Source: Alphaproteobacteria bacterium
GTDB lineage: Bacteria > Pseudomonadota > Alphaproteobacteria > Reyranellales > Reyranellaceae
Length of the DNA stretch: 12,624 bases
Assembly (NCBI GenBank): GCA_013290035.1
Contig: JABCYT010000033.1
Location: 1-12,624 of the forward strand
Direction: 5' to 3'
Part shown: positions 1 through 7,663 of the stretch, in pieces
How the letters are laid out: every line of letters begins with the position of its first letter
Numbering within the stretch: the stretch's first letter is position 1
Notes under the pieces: model-generated
Seen by the model: only the letters and a program-made list of their open reading frames with translations
The model's database searches: none
Told to the model about the DNA's origin: nothing
Program-made: the position numbers and the translations under genes

Positions 1-443
1 AGGATCGAACCGGACCGGTCGGTTTCGATCAGCCCGACCCGGCGCAGGATGAAGGCGCGCATCACGATCTCGCCGATATCCGCCGAGCCGATGATGAGCG
101 CCCTGAGATGGGCCGAGTCGAACGGAATGGCGGTGCAGCCCTCCGGGCCCGCGCGCGCCACCACGAGCGAGGTGTGACCGGCGAGCTGGCTAATCTCGCC
201 GGAGAATTGTCCCGGACTTTCGCTGCTGATCGCGGTTTCATGACCGAGGCCGTCCCGCCACGAGGCCTCGATCGATCCGGCAAGCACCAGCCAGATCGGC
301 GCGGCCAGCTCGCCGACCTCGACCATCACGGTGCCCGGCTCGAAGCGGCGCGGCGGCCCGCTGGCGAAACGGCGTGCGATCTCGATCTGCGCCGCCGACA
401 GCACCGGGAACATCTGGTCGTGCCTGGTTTCGAGAACACTCAA
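1..443 (-). CDS. Cyclic-nucleotide-binding-domain protein, probable N-terminus of a CNBD-thioredoxin reductase fusion (3' truncated by window edge)
   Basis: The visible 147 codons form a CAP/CNBD-like beta-roll. A GEIS motif at residues 82-85 sits where the phosphate-binding cassette belongs, and a helix carrying MRAFILRRVGLIE lies at about 128-140. That helix, and an N-terminus resembling TRxDQMFPVL, match the family in which a CNBD precedes an FAD/NAD(P)H thioredoxin-disulfide reductase. The reductase part would lie beyond base 1, so the fusion is inferred. The cassette arginine that binds the cyclic phosphate in CAP is not seen; the stretch after GEIS reads QLAGHTSLVV. I chose a TTG start at 441-443 because a strong AAGGAGG (450-456) lies six bases upstream. 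An in-frame ATG ten codons later is the alternative. It follows the UPF0182 gene in the same direction after 97 bases. A stand-alone Crp-like protein is less likely. Confidence 0.72.
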   Translation of the reverse strand, partial: MSVLETRHDQMFPVLSAAQIEIARRFASGPPRRFEPGTVMVEVGELAAPIWLVLAGSIEASWRDGLGHETAISSESPGQFSGEISQLAGHTSLVVARAGPEGCTAIPFDSAHLRALIIGSADIGEIVMRAFILRRVGLIETDRSGSI

Positions 444-449
444 CGCTCG

Positions 450-456
450 CCTCCTT
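450..456 (-). promoter_or_regulatory. Strong ribosome binding site deciding a TTG start
   Basis: On the minus strand this reads AAGGAGG. It is six bases before the TTG at 441-443 and too far from the next in-frame ATG (codon 11) to serve it. It is the best Shine-Dalgarno match in the window and is the reason a TTG start was chosen. Confidence 0.7.
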
Positions 457-488
457 CGACGCCCCGGACGGGCCGTCGATACCGGCCG

Positions 489-494
489 ATCCTA
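489..494 (-). promoter_or_regulatory. Candidate extended -10 for the CNBD gene
   Basis: The minus strand reads TGC-TAGGAT, a TGn-type extended -10 with four of six matches to TATAAT. It would give a leader of about 40 bases before the TTG start. I see no good -35, so this is weak. The gene could instead be read through from the UPF0182 gene upstream. Confidence 0.25.
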
Positions 495-504
495 GCATTC
501 CGTT

Positions 505-527
505 GCCGATGGGCGCGTGACATCGGC
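505..527. other. Stem-loop downstream of the UPF0182 gene
   Basis: GCCGATG at 505-511 pairs with CATCGGC at 521-527 around a nine-base loop. It begins 13 bases after the UPF0182 stop codon on the minus strand. No run of T follows, so it is not a canonical intrinsic terminator. It may be an mRNA 3'-end or pausing structure, or chance in GC-rich DNA. Confidence 0.3.
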
Positions 528-540
528 GATGCGGCCCGCG

Positions 541-3294
541 TCAATGGCCTCCGACCGGTCGGCCGAGCGTCTCGAGCAGTGGCCTGAGCGCATCCAGCTC
601 CGTGCCGAAGCCGCTCCAGTCTCCCGCCTTCAGGCGCTCGATGGCCCGGTCATAGTGGATGAGTGCCTCGCGGGCACGCGCATCCGCCGGACCGGCGGGC
701 GTCGCTGCCCCCGCCTCGGCGGGGCGTGCCGGCGGCGGCGCGGTGTCCTTGAAGAGCGCCGCCAGCGCCGCGCCCAGCGTTTCCTCCATCACCACACGAC
801 CGCCGTAGGCGGCGATCACGCGCTTCAGCTCCGGCAGCTGGCCGGTCGCGGCGCGCAGGTAGAGCGGTGAGACGTAGAGGATCGAGTTCTCGATCGGCAC
901 CACCAGGAGATGGCCGCGGATGACGCGCGAGCCCATCTGGTTCCACAGCGAGATCTGCTGCGAGATGTCGGTGTTCTGCTGGATGCGCGCCTCGATCTGG
1001 AACGGCCCGAAGACCTGCTTTTCCTTGGGAAATTCGTAGACGACGACCTTGCCGTAGTCGGGCGGATCGCAGCGCGCCGCCAACCAGGCGATCATGTTCT
1101 CGCGCTGGCTCGGCACCATCGGCAGCATGAGGACGAACTCGGCGCGCGCTTCGCCGGGAAGCCGCATGATCATGTAGTAAGGGGCCATGCGGGCGGCGTC
1201 GCGGCCGCCCAGGCCGTCGGTGTCGGCGGGCTGGCGCGGGAACTGCCAGAGGTCCTCGCGATTGTAGAAAACTTCCGCCGTGTCCATGTGATAGGTGCGG
1301 TAGAGCTGCGCCTGGATGAGGAAGAGATCCTCGGGATAGCGGATGTGCTGCTGCAGGTCGGCCGGCATGGCCGACAGCGGCTTGAACAGGCCCGGGAAAA
1401 TGCGCTGGTAGGTCCGGATCAGCGGATCGTCGGGATCGCTGACGTAGAAGTCCACCGAGCCGTTGTAGGCGTCGATCACCACCTTGATCGAGTTGCGGAT
1501 GTAGTTGAGGCCGCCCGAGGATTGCGGCTGGGCATAGGGAAACCAGTCGCTGGTGGTGTAGGCGTCCTGCATCCAGAACAGGCGCCCGCCGCTCACCACG
1601 ATATAGGGATCGTGGTCGAGGCGCAGGACGGGCGAGATCGTGCGCACCCGGTCCTGGATATTGCGACGAAGCAGGATTCGGCTTTCACTGGTGATGTACT
1701 CGGTGAGCAGGATGTTGGGATCGCCGTAGTACCAGGAGAACAGGCCGCGCCGCGCCGTGTCGCCGATAGAAACGCCGTCGGCGCCGTCATAGGCGGCATA
1801 GACGTTGTCCTTGCCCTTGGGATAGTCGAACTCGGGCGTGGCGCCCTTGACGATCACATAGCGCTCCTCGGCCTGGCCGAAATAGAGGCGCGGCTCGCTG
1901 ATGGCGGGACCGCCGGTGGCGACCGGCGGGATGTCCTGCAGGTAGAAGAGCGGCAGGCCTTCGGCGCTCTTGCGCGTCACCGGCGACATCACCACGCCGT
2001 TGCCATGGGTGAAGAGCAGATGCAGGTTGACCCAGGTCTGCGCGTTGGACGGCAGCAGCGAAGGTTCGAGCTCGCGCGCTGACAGCATCACCTGCTGATA
2101 GGCGCCATCCAGCCGATAGCGGTCGATGTCCATGTCGAGGAATTTGTAATAGGTCCGGATCTCCTGCAGCTGGGCGTAGGTGCTCATCAGCGGCTGCCAG
2201 TCCCACAGCCGGATGTTGTCGACGGTCGGGCGGTTGGCCTCGAGCGAGGCGAAGCTCAGTTGTTCCTCCGCCGGGAACGGCTTCACCGCGATCTGCTGCA
2301 GGTTGTAGGCCTGCCGCGTCAAGGCGATGTTGCGCTCGATATAAGGCGTCTCGAGCTGCAGTTCGCTCGGCTTCACGTAGAAGCGGTTGAACAGCGCGGG
2401 AAACAGCCCAGAGACCACGATCGAGCTGGCGAACAGCAGCAGTACGGCCGCCGCGGGGATGCGCCAGGTCCGCCAACGCACGTTGGCCCACGCGGCGATG
2501 GTGCAGAGGATGGCCAGCCCGACCAGGAACCACAGGATCGGCAGCCTGACGTGGAGGTCGGTGTAGCCCGCGCCGACGACGACGCCGTTGTCGCTGTAGA
2601 GCAGCATGAAGCGATCGAGCGCGTAGGACCAGGCCTTGACCGCAAAGTACAGGCCGAGCAGCACCGACCCGTGGATGAGGACGGCGGACGACAGGCGGCG
2701 CGGCGGCCTGTCGAGCTCGATGTCGCCCTGCACCCAATAGACCGCGCCGGCCAGGGCGGCGCTGAAGAACAGCAGCAGCAGCAGCCAGTTCTTGAGCGCG
2801 ACGTAGGTCGGCAGCGAGAACAGATAGAAGCCGATGTCCTTGCCGAACACCGGCTCGCTTGCGCCATAGGGCACCTGGTGGAGGAAGCGAAGCACCACCT
2901 CCCAGTTCGAGAGCTCGATCGAGGCGGTCAGCAGGCCGAGCAGGACCGCGGCGCCGGCGACAAGAAGGCGGCCCGAGACGTGCGGCGACACATAGCCGAT
3001 AAGCAGCAGCGGCGTTTGCGACGGCCCCGTGGAAAAGATTGCGCTCGCCGGCCTGGCCGCCGGTCGCCGGGCGAAGCGCAGCGCCAGTCCTCCCGAAAGC
3101 CAGAACGCGCCGGTCGACGCGGCGAAGACGGCGAGGAAGAGGACGGTGCGGGCGGTGAAGATCGTCCAGAAGACGCCCTCATAGCCGATCGACGAAAACC
3201 ACAGCCAGTCGACCAGGGTGCTGCCCGCGCGCCCGAGGACGATCAGGCCGAGGACGACGATCGCGATCAGGACCGCAACGTATTTCCCGCGCAT
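541..3294 (-). CDS. UPF0182-family (COG1615) integral membrane protein, 917 aa
   Basis: This is a full-length member of UPF0182, large membrane proteins of unknown molecular function. About seven hydrophobic segments fill the first 300 residues (roughly 5-21, 45-72, 110-127, 164-187, 204-226, 250-270, 278-300). A long, probably extracytoplasmic, soluble domain follows. Family hallmarks include NRFYVKPSELQLETPYIERN just after the last segment, LNYIRNSIKVVIDAYNGSV, DPDDPLIRTYQRIFPGLFKP, and a RYPEDLF...YNREDLWQ block. A Pro/Ala-rich linker near residue 850 leads to a C-terminal helical hairpin with AGDWSGFG, also usual for the family. The ATG is preceded by GGGAGG (3302-3307) seven bases upstream. 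The small gene at 3352-3630 ends 57 bases upstream in the same direction, so the two are probably cotranscribed. The family call is firm; the role is unknown. Confidence 0.93.
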   Translation of the reverse strand: MRGKYVAVLIAIVVLGLIVLGRAGSTLVDWLWFSSIGYEGVFWTIFTARTVLFLAVFAASTGAFWLSGGLALRFARRPAARPASAIFSTGPSQTPLLLIGYVSPHVSGRLLVAGAAVLLGLLTASIELSNWEVVLRFLHQVPYGASEPVFGKDIGFYLFSLPTYVALKNWLLLLLFFSAALAGAVYWVQGDIELDRPPRRLSSAVLIHGSVLLGLYFAVKAWSYALDRFMLLYSDNGVVVGAGYTDLHVRLPILWFLVGLAILCTIAAWANVRWRTWRIPAAAVLLLFASSIVVSGLFPALFNRFYVKPSELQLETPYIERNIALTRQAYNLQQIAVKPFPAEEQLSFASLEANRPTVDNIRLWDWQPLMSTYAQLQEIRTYYKFLDMDIDRYRLDGAYQQVMLSARELEPSLLPSNAQTWVNLHLLFTHGNGVVMSPVTRKSAEGLPLFYLQDIPPVATGGPAISEPRLYFGQAEERYVIVKGATPEFDYPKGKDNVYAAYDGADGVSIGDTARRGLFSWYYGDPNILLTEYITSESRILLRRNIQDRVRTISPVLRLDHDPYIVVSGGRLFWMQDAYTTSDWFPYAQPQSSGGLNYIRNSIKVVIDAYNGSVDFYVSDPDDPLIRTYQRIFPGLFKPLSAMPADLQQHIRYPEDLFLIQAQLYRTYHMDTAEVFYNREDLWQFPRQPADTDGLGGRDAARMAPYYMIMRLPGEARAEFVLMLPMVPSQRENMIAWLAARCDPPDYGKVVVYEFPKEKQVFGPFQIEARIQQNTDISQQISLWNQMGSRVIRGHLLVVPIENSILYVSPLYLRAATGQLPELKRVIAAYGGRVVMEETLGAALAALFKDTAPPPARPAEAGAATPAGPADARAREALIHYDRAIERLKAGDWSGFGTELDALRPLLETLGRPVGGH

Positions 3295-3351
3295 GCCGCC
3301 GCCTCCCTTGCCGGGCGCCGATCGTGCTCCCTGCGGCGCGCAGGTCCGCCG

Positions 3352-3630
3352 CTACAGAATGCCGACCATCCGTGAAACGCGTTGAATGCCCTGCCACAGC
3401 GGATCGAGCGCCGCGAAGGTCTGGACCATCTTGCCGGCGTCGGCCAACAGGGCCCTGAGCTTCTCCTTGTTCGGCTCGTGCTTCTCCGCTTCCTTCCTGG
3501 CCTCTTCGAGGATTTCGCGCATTTCGCGCATCTCCTCGCTGTAGTCGTCGTCGATCGCCTTCAGCGATGCGGCCAGCGCCGCGGCCAGGGAGGAGTGGGA
3601 CGCCTTCGGCGCTTCCGAGCCAGTTGTCAT
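3352..3630 (-). CDS. Small acidic helical protein of unknown function, 92 aa
   Basis: I do not recognise this gene. The product is soluble, with no signal peptide or membrane segment. It has an Ala/Ser-rich N-terminus to about residue 25. A highly charged helix with EEMREMREILEEARKEAEKH follows at about 31-50 and could form a coiled coil. A PNK break and an amphipathic helix come next, and the chain ends in WQGIQRVSRMVGIL. I used the ATG at 3628-3630, with GGAAGG at 3641-3646. The earlier ATG at 3673-3675 has no ribosome site and would add 15 Arg-rich residues unlike the rest. The nine-base tandem repeat at 3512-3529 lies in the helix. It probably heads the transcript into the UPF0182 gene. 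The charged helix, proline break and small hydrophobic tail loosely recall partner-binding adaptor domains, but that is a guess. Confidence 0.68.
   Translation of the reverse strand: MTTGSEAPKASHSSLAAALAASLKAIDDDYSEEMREMREILEEARKEAEKHEPNKEKLRALLADAGKMVQTFAALDPLWQGIQRVSRMVGIL
3512..3529. repeat. Perfect 9-bp tandem duplication inside the small helical gene
   Basis: ATTTCGCGC occurs twice in a row at 3512-3520 and 3521-3529. On the coding (minus) strand it gives a Met-Arg-Glu repeat within EEMREMREIL. It is in frame and could vary by slippage, lengthening or shortening the charged helix by three residues. Confidence 0.6.
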
Positions 3631-3695
3631 GTCGAGTCTACCTTCCGCTTCCAGGCGCCAGGACCGGTGCCGCATTCGTCACGGCTCACGATTCC

Positions 3696-3701
3696 AGAAT
3701 A
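3696..3701 (-). promoter_or_regulatory. Candidate extended -10 promoter for the small gene/UPF0182 transcript
   Basis: The minus strand reads TGG-TATTCT, an extended -10 with four of six matches to TATAAT. It sits about 60 bases before the ATG at 3630. The -35 region is poor (TTCGGA at a 19-base spacing at best). It also lies in a short inverted repeat, GAAT-GGT-ATTC (3695-3705). The 176-base gap after hyuB makes an independent promoter here reasonable, but the boxes are weak. Confidence 0.3.
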
Positions 3702-3806
3702 CCATTCCGGGCGCTTAGCGTCCGAACTACTCTTGGCAGCAAGGCGGTGATCATGCAGCGAGCAGGCACAATGGCAGTTGCCCTGCCGCCGCTGGCAAGA
3801 CAGGAG

Positions 3807-5555
3807 TCAAGCCGGCTGCGCCCTGAGCGCGGCGGTGCGGGCCCGGTCGATTTCACGACCGTCTGCCGTGACTGCTACGGCATAGTCCCGCTCGGCGCCG
3901 GCGGGGCTCACCACCTCGTCACGCACGTCGCGCAGCACGCGCGCCGGGTCGCGCGTCTTGGGATCGCCATAGCCGCCGCCGCCCGGCGACAGCGCGCGAT
4001 AGGTGCCCGGCCCGTGCCGCTCGACGCCGTATTTCGGCGCCTGGATGCGCTTGCCGTCGGCCAGGGTGAGGACCACTTCGCCGCCCGAGCCGGCGCGGCC
4101 GCCGGCGGCGCCGAAGCTCGAGGGCGCGCCCACGCCTTCGCCGCGGAAGGCGTAGTCGGCCGGGGTGAAGATCTCGACCTCGTAGTCGCAGCCGGCGCCG
4201 CCGCGGAAGCGGCCGGGGCCGGCACTGTCGCAGCGCAGCTCCTGGCGGCGGAAGCGGACCGGGTAGAGGTGCTCGTAGGTTTCGAGGTTGGGCAAGGTGA
4301 GGCCGCCCAAAGTGATGAGATGGCCGATGAGATGGAAGCCGTCGCGGCCTTCCACGCCGCCGCCGGCCGGCGCGCCCGCCCATTGATACATCACGTAGCG
4401 TTCGCCATCGGCGCGCAAGCCGGCGGTGACCGCATGCACCGCCTTCGACCAGCCGGCCGAGGCGCGTTCGGGCAGCGCCTGGCCCAGCGCCTTCCACATG
4501 ACATGGACGATCTCGTGCGCCACGAACACCGTGTTCATGGTCATCGGCGCGGGAGCCCGCGCGTTCACCAAGGTGCCTTCGGGCAGCCGGATCTCGACGC
4601 TGCGAAAGGCACCTTCGTTCTTGGGCAGGTCGGGCTCGAAGAACGAGGCGAGCGCCATGAACACGGCCGAGGTGCTGTTGGCGATAGAACTGTTCTTGAA
4701 GCCGCGGATCTGCGGCGAGGTGCCGGCGAAGTCGACGATCAGACGGCGGTCCTTCACCGTGAGCGTGACAGCGATCCTGCCGTCGATCGGCTCGAAGCAA
4801 TCGTTGTCGACCGACTCCTCGGCGCGCCACACGCCCTCGGCCAGGCGGTCGATGCAGGTGCGGAAGCGGCGGTCGGCATGGGCCAGCACGCCTTCGAAGA
4901 AGGCGTCGGCGCGGTCGGCGCCCAGCTCCTCGACCAGCAGCGCCAGGCGCTCGGCGCCGATGCGGGTCGAGCCGATCATGGCGCGCAGGTCGCCGTCGAG
5001 TGCCTCGGGTAGGCGGGTGTTGATCAGCAGCAGGCGCCACAGGTCATCGCGCGTCTTGCCGCCCTCGATCAGCTTCAGTACCGGAAGCCGGATGCCTTCG
5101 TGGAAGATCTCGGTGGCCGCCGAGTTGTAGGTGCCGGCCGCGCCGCCGCCGATATCCGCCTGGTGGGCGCGGTTGCAGGCGAAAGCGACCAGCGCGCCCG
5201 CGGCGAAAACCGGCCGCGCGATCACCCAGTCGGGCAGGTGGTTGCCGCCGGCGGTGTAGGGGTCGTTCAGCAGGAAGACGTCTTCCGGTCGGATTGCGCT
5301 CTTGAAGTCGCGCAGGATGGCGCGCACGGCGAAGCCGCCGCCGCCGGTATGGATCGGGATGCCGTCGGCCTGGCTTATCAGCGTGCCGCGCGCGTCGGCG
5401 ATGAAGCAGGAAAAGTCGTGGCTTTGGCTGAAGATCGGCGAGCGCGCCGTGCGCGTCATCACCCAGCCCATCTGATGCGAGATGTGGTCGAGCCGGTTCT
5501 GCACCAGCGCCAGGGTAACCGGATCGAGCGTGACGGGATCGGGTGCAGTACTCAT
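3807..5555 (-). CDS. hyuB: HyuB-type ATP-dependent hydantoinase/oxoprolinase subunit, 582 aa
   Basis: This is hydantoinase B, partner of HyuA. In this family HyuA phosphorylates a cyclic amide (hydantoin, 5-oxoproline or lactam) and the B subunit completes ring hydrolysis in the cytoplasm. Visible signatures are SHDFSCFIADARG (about 45-57), IPIHTGGG (66-73), NDPYTAGGNHLPDW (97-110) and NRAHQADIGGG (128-138). These supply the conserved Asp/His residues (D47, H106, D109, H131) expected around a metal site. The C-terminus carries RFRGGAGCDYEVEI and the Gly-rich GGGGYGDP, also typical. The length is normal. The ATG at 5553-5555 overlaps the hyuA stop as ATGA and has GGAG (5563-5566) seven bases upstream. 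This implies translational coupling and a stoichiometric complex. The open frame continues upstream to 5963, but that part lies out of frame over hyuA. Substrate cannot be read from sequence; hydantoinase, oxoprolinase and caprolactamase-like activity all remain possible. Confidence 0.93.
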   Translation of the reverse strand: MSTAPDPVTLDPVTLALVQNRLDHISHQMGWVMTRTARSPIFSQSHDFSCFIADARGTLISQADGIPIHTGGGGFAVRAILRDFKSAIRPEDVFLLNDPYTAGGNHLPDWVIARPVFAAGALVAFACNRAHQADIGGGAAGTYNSAATEIFHEGIRLPVLKLIEGGKTRDDLWRLLLINTRLPEALDGDLRAMIGSTRIGAERLALLVEELGADRADAFFEGVLAHADRRFRTCIDRLAEGVWRAEESVDNDCFEPIDGRIAVTLTVKDRRLIVDFAGTSPQIRGFKNSSIANSTSAVFMALASFFEPDLPKNEGAFRSVEIRLPEGTLVNARAPAPMTMNTVFVAHEIVHVMWKALGQALPERASAGWSKAVHAVTAGLRADGERYVMYQWAGAPAGGGVEGRDGFHLIGHLITLGGLTLPNLETYEHLYPVRFRRQELRCDSAGPGRFRGGAGCDYEVEIFTPADYAFRGEGVGAPSSFGAAGGRAGSGGEVVLTLADGKRIQAPKYGVERHGPGTYRALSPGGGGYGDPKTRDPARVLRDVRDEVVSPAGAERDYAVAVTADGREIDRARTAALRAQPA

Positions 5556-7636
5556 GGGTTGGCTCCGATATGAACCAGAAAGTCGTCGCGCGCGTCGACC
5601 TCGAGCCGGTCGCGCGGGCCGACAAAGGCGGTCGTCGTGCGTTCCTCGATCAACAGCGGCCCGTCGAGCGTGCAGCCGGGACGCAAGTCGGCGCCGTCGT
5701 AGATCGGCACTTCGCGCCAGCCGTAGACCGGATCGATCCAGACCTTGCGCTTTTCGCGCGGCGTCGGGGCGGCGCTCTGCGGCGAGCGCGTGGCTGGCGG
5801 CGTCCAGTCGAGCCGGCCGCGACCGACGACCCGAAGCGCGGTGATGTCGATCCGGCCGCCGGGCTGGATGTGGCCGAACAGCCGCTGATGCTCCTCTTCG
5901 AACGCCTGGCGGGCGGCGGCGGCGTCGAAGCCCGCGCCATTCAGGGCCACCCGCACCGGCCATTGCTGGCCGTCGTAGCGCAAGTCGAGTTCGCGTTCGA
6001 TCGCGGAATCGGCGGCCCCAAAACCGTCACGGGACAGTGCGTCGCGAGCGCGCGCCTCGAGCTGGGCGAAGCCCGCGTCGAGGGCCGTGCGATCGAGCCT
6101 GTCGAGATCAGCCACGAAGACCTGCAGATAGTCCTGGCGGACGTCGGACTGCAGCATGCCGAGCGCGCAGAAGGCGCCGGCGGCACGCGGCAGCAGCGTG
6201 CGGCTGCAGCCCAGCGCCCGCGCCACGGCGCTGCCGTGCATCGGGCCGGCACCGCCCGCGGCCACCAGGGTGAAGGTCGCGGGATTGTGGCCGCGCTCGA
6301 TGCTCAGTCGCTCCACGGCGTGCAGCAGGTTCTGCTCCAACAGACGGATCACGCCGGCCGCGGCGTCCTCGACCGAGAGGCCGAGCGGCTGGGCGAGCTT
6401 GGTCTCCACCGCCTGGCGCGCCAGCGCGCCATCCAGCGTGACGGCGCCGCCGGCCAGCGGGCCAGGGCGCAGGCGTCCGAGCACGAGCTGCGCGTCGGTG
6501 ACGGTCGGCTGCTCGCCGCCCAGCCCATAGGCGGCCGGTCCGGGCCGCGCGCCGGCGCCCTGCGGGCCGACATGCAGCAGGCCCGCATCGTCGACCCAGG
6601 CGATGGCGCCGCCGCCCGCGCCCACGGTGTGGATTTCGACCGACGGCGTGGTGAGGTGGTAGCCGTCGATGGTGAGCTGGTCGGCCACCGGCACGTCGCC
6701 TTCTGCCATCACCATGACGTCGCAACTTGTGCCGCCGATCTCCATCGAGATCAGGTTGGCCGCCTCGCCGGGCGCCGTGCAGCCTTTCAGCGCGCCGACG
6801 CCGGCGGCGGGGCCGGACAGGATCAGCATCACGGGACGGGCCGCGACTTGCGCGACGGAGACGGCGCCGCCGTTGCTCTGCAGCAGGAGCAGGGAGCGCG
6901 GCAGGCCGAACTGGCGGAGCTGCTCGTCGAGCGCGCCGAGATAGCTCGTCACCTTGGGTGCGATGTAGGCGTTGACCACCGCGGTCGAGCCGCGCTCGTA
7001 CTCGCCCATGGTCGGCATGACCTCGCTCGACAGCGAGATCCATGGGCCGCCCCAGCTTTTGGAAAGTTGCGCGCCCGCGGCCCGCTCGTGTGCGCCGTCC
7101 AGAAAGCTGTTGAACAGGCAGATGGCGACCGATTCGACGCCTTCGTTGGCGAACACCCGGGCGGCCGCGTCGACGTCGGCGGCGATCAGCGGGGCCAGCT
7201 CCTTGCCGTTGGCGCCGATCCGACCGCGCACCGGCAGGCGCAGGTAGCGCGGCGCCAGGACGGGCGGAAACGGCGCGCGATGATCCCACTGGTTGTCGCG
7301 AAAGCCGCGGCGGATTTCCAGCGAATCGCGAAAGCCTTCGGTCGTCAGCATGCCGACCTTGGCGCCCTTCTTTTCCAGGATGGTATTGGTGGCCACGGTC
7401 GAGCCGTGCACGAACAGCGCGCAGTCGCGCAGCAGCCTGCTGAGCGGCAGGTCGAGCTGCTGGGCGGCCAGCCGCAGCACGCCCAAGACGCCCTCGCTGG
7501 GATCGGCCGGCACTGAGGGCGCCTTGTAGATGCGAACGGCGCCCGCGGCATCGCGCAGCACCATGTCGGTGAAGGTTCCGCCCACATCGACGCCGATGCG
7601 CCAGGGAGCGACGAGGGGAGGGAGGGATGAGGTCAT
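5552..7636 (-). CDS. hyuA: HyuA-type ATP-binding hydantoinase/oxoprolinase subunit, 694 aa
   Basis: This is hydantoinase A, an ASKHA-fold ATPase that activates the cyclic amide for ring opening with HyuB. From the ATG at 7634-7636 the phosphate-1 motif DVGGTFTD is at 17-24, HGSTVATNT at 77-85, QSNGG at 253-257, SGPAAG at 274-279 and GGTSCD at 301-306. A Gly-rich AAGGAGPMHG follows in the C-terminal half. The second phosphate motif usually begins with Asp; here it reads SMEIGGTSCDV, with Glu at 299. The family assignment is firm. The start is not: a GTG at 7676-7678 in the same frame would add 14 residues but lies inside a hairpin of the palindromic element. The ATG has no Shine-Dalgarno, being preceded by pyrimidine-rich CTCCCTTCCTTC. 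It lies 123 bases after the monooxygenase stop and overlaps hyuB by ATGA. Confidence 0.92.
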   Translation of the reverse strand: MTSSLPPLVAPWRIGVDVGGTFTDMVLRDAAGAVRIYKAPSVPADPSEGVLGVLRLAAQQLDLPLSRLLRDCALFVHGSTVATNTILEKKGAKVGMLTTEGFRDSLEIRRGFRDNQWDHRAPFPPVLAPRYLRLPVRGRIGANGKELAPLIAADVDAAARVFANEGVESVAICLFNSFLDGAHERAAGAQLSKSWGGPWISLSSEVMPTMGEYERGSTAVVNAYIAPKVTSYLGALDEQLRQFGLPRSLLLLQSNGGAVSVAQVAARPVMLILSGPAAGVGALKGCTAPGEAANLISMEIGGTSCDVMVMAEGDVPVADQLTIDGYHLTTPSVEIHTVGAGGGAIAWVDDAGLLHVGPQGAGARPGPAAYGLGGEQPTVTDAQLVLGRLRPGPLAGGAVTLDGALARQAVETKLAQPLGLSVEDAAAGVIRLLEQNLLHAVERLSIERGHNPATFTLVAAGGAGPMHGSAVARALGCSRTLLPRAAGAFCALGMLQSDVRQDYLQVFVADLDRLDRTALDAGFAQLEARARDALSRDGFGAADSAIERELDLRYDGQQWPVRVALNGAGFDAAAARQAFEEEHQRLFGHIQPGGRIDITALRVVGRGRLDWTPPATRSPQSAAPTPREKRKVWIDPVYGWREVPIYDGADLRPGCTLDGPLLIEERTTTAFVGPRDRLEVDARDDFLVHIGANP

Positions 7637-7663
7637 GAAGGAAGGGAGCTTAGCGTCTCTTTG

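Noticed and set aside
2770..2785. CAG trinucleotide run
   Set aside because: It encodes a run of Leu in a membrane span of the UPF0182 protein (CTG codons on the minus strand) and needs no other explanation. A similar CTG run in livH at about 11560-11585 has the same cause.
3331..3343. CTGCG-gcg-CGCAG inverted repeat between the small gene and UPF0182
   Set aside because: It is short, has no T run, and lies in a 57-base gap. Such repeats are expected by chance at this GC content.
910..3375. Long plus-strand open frames opposite the UPF0182 gene
   Set aside because: Antisense shadows with low-complexity His/Asp/Arg/Gln composition, and no ribosome sites at their starts that I can see.
3773..3787. 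Possible terminator after hyuB (GGCAG/CTGCC stem)
   Set aside because: The stem is only five base pairs and no T run follows on the minus strand. It is too weak to call.
5556..5963. Upstream extension of the hyuB open frame
   Set aside because: It overlaps hyuA out of frame and reads as Arg/Ala-rich nonsense. The ATGA overlap and GGAG place the start at 5555.
5543..7516. 657-codon open frame on the plus strand opposite hyuA
   Set aside because: It is fully antisense to a gene with clear HyuA motifs. Its composition is the Arg/Ala/Gly/Asp/His-rich type produced by reading GC-rich third positions backwards, with no recognisable domain.
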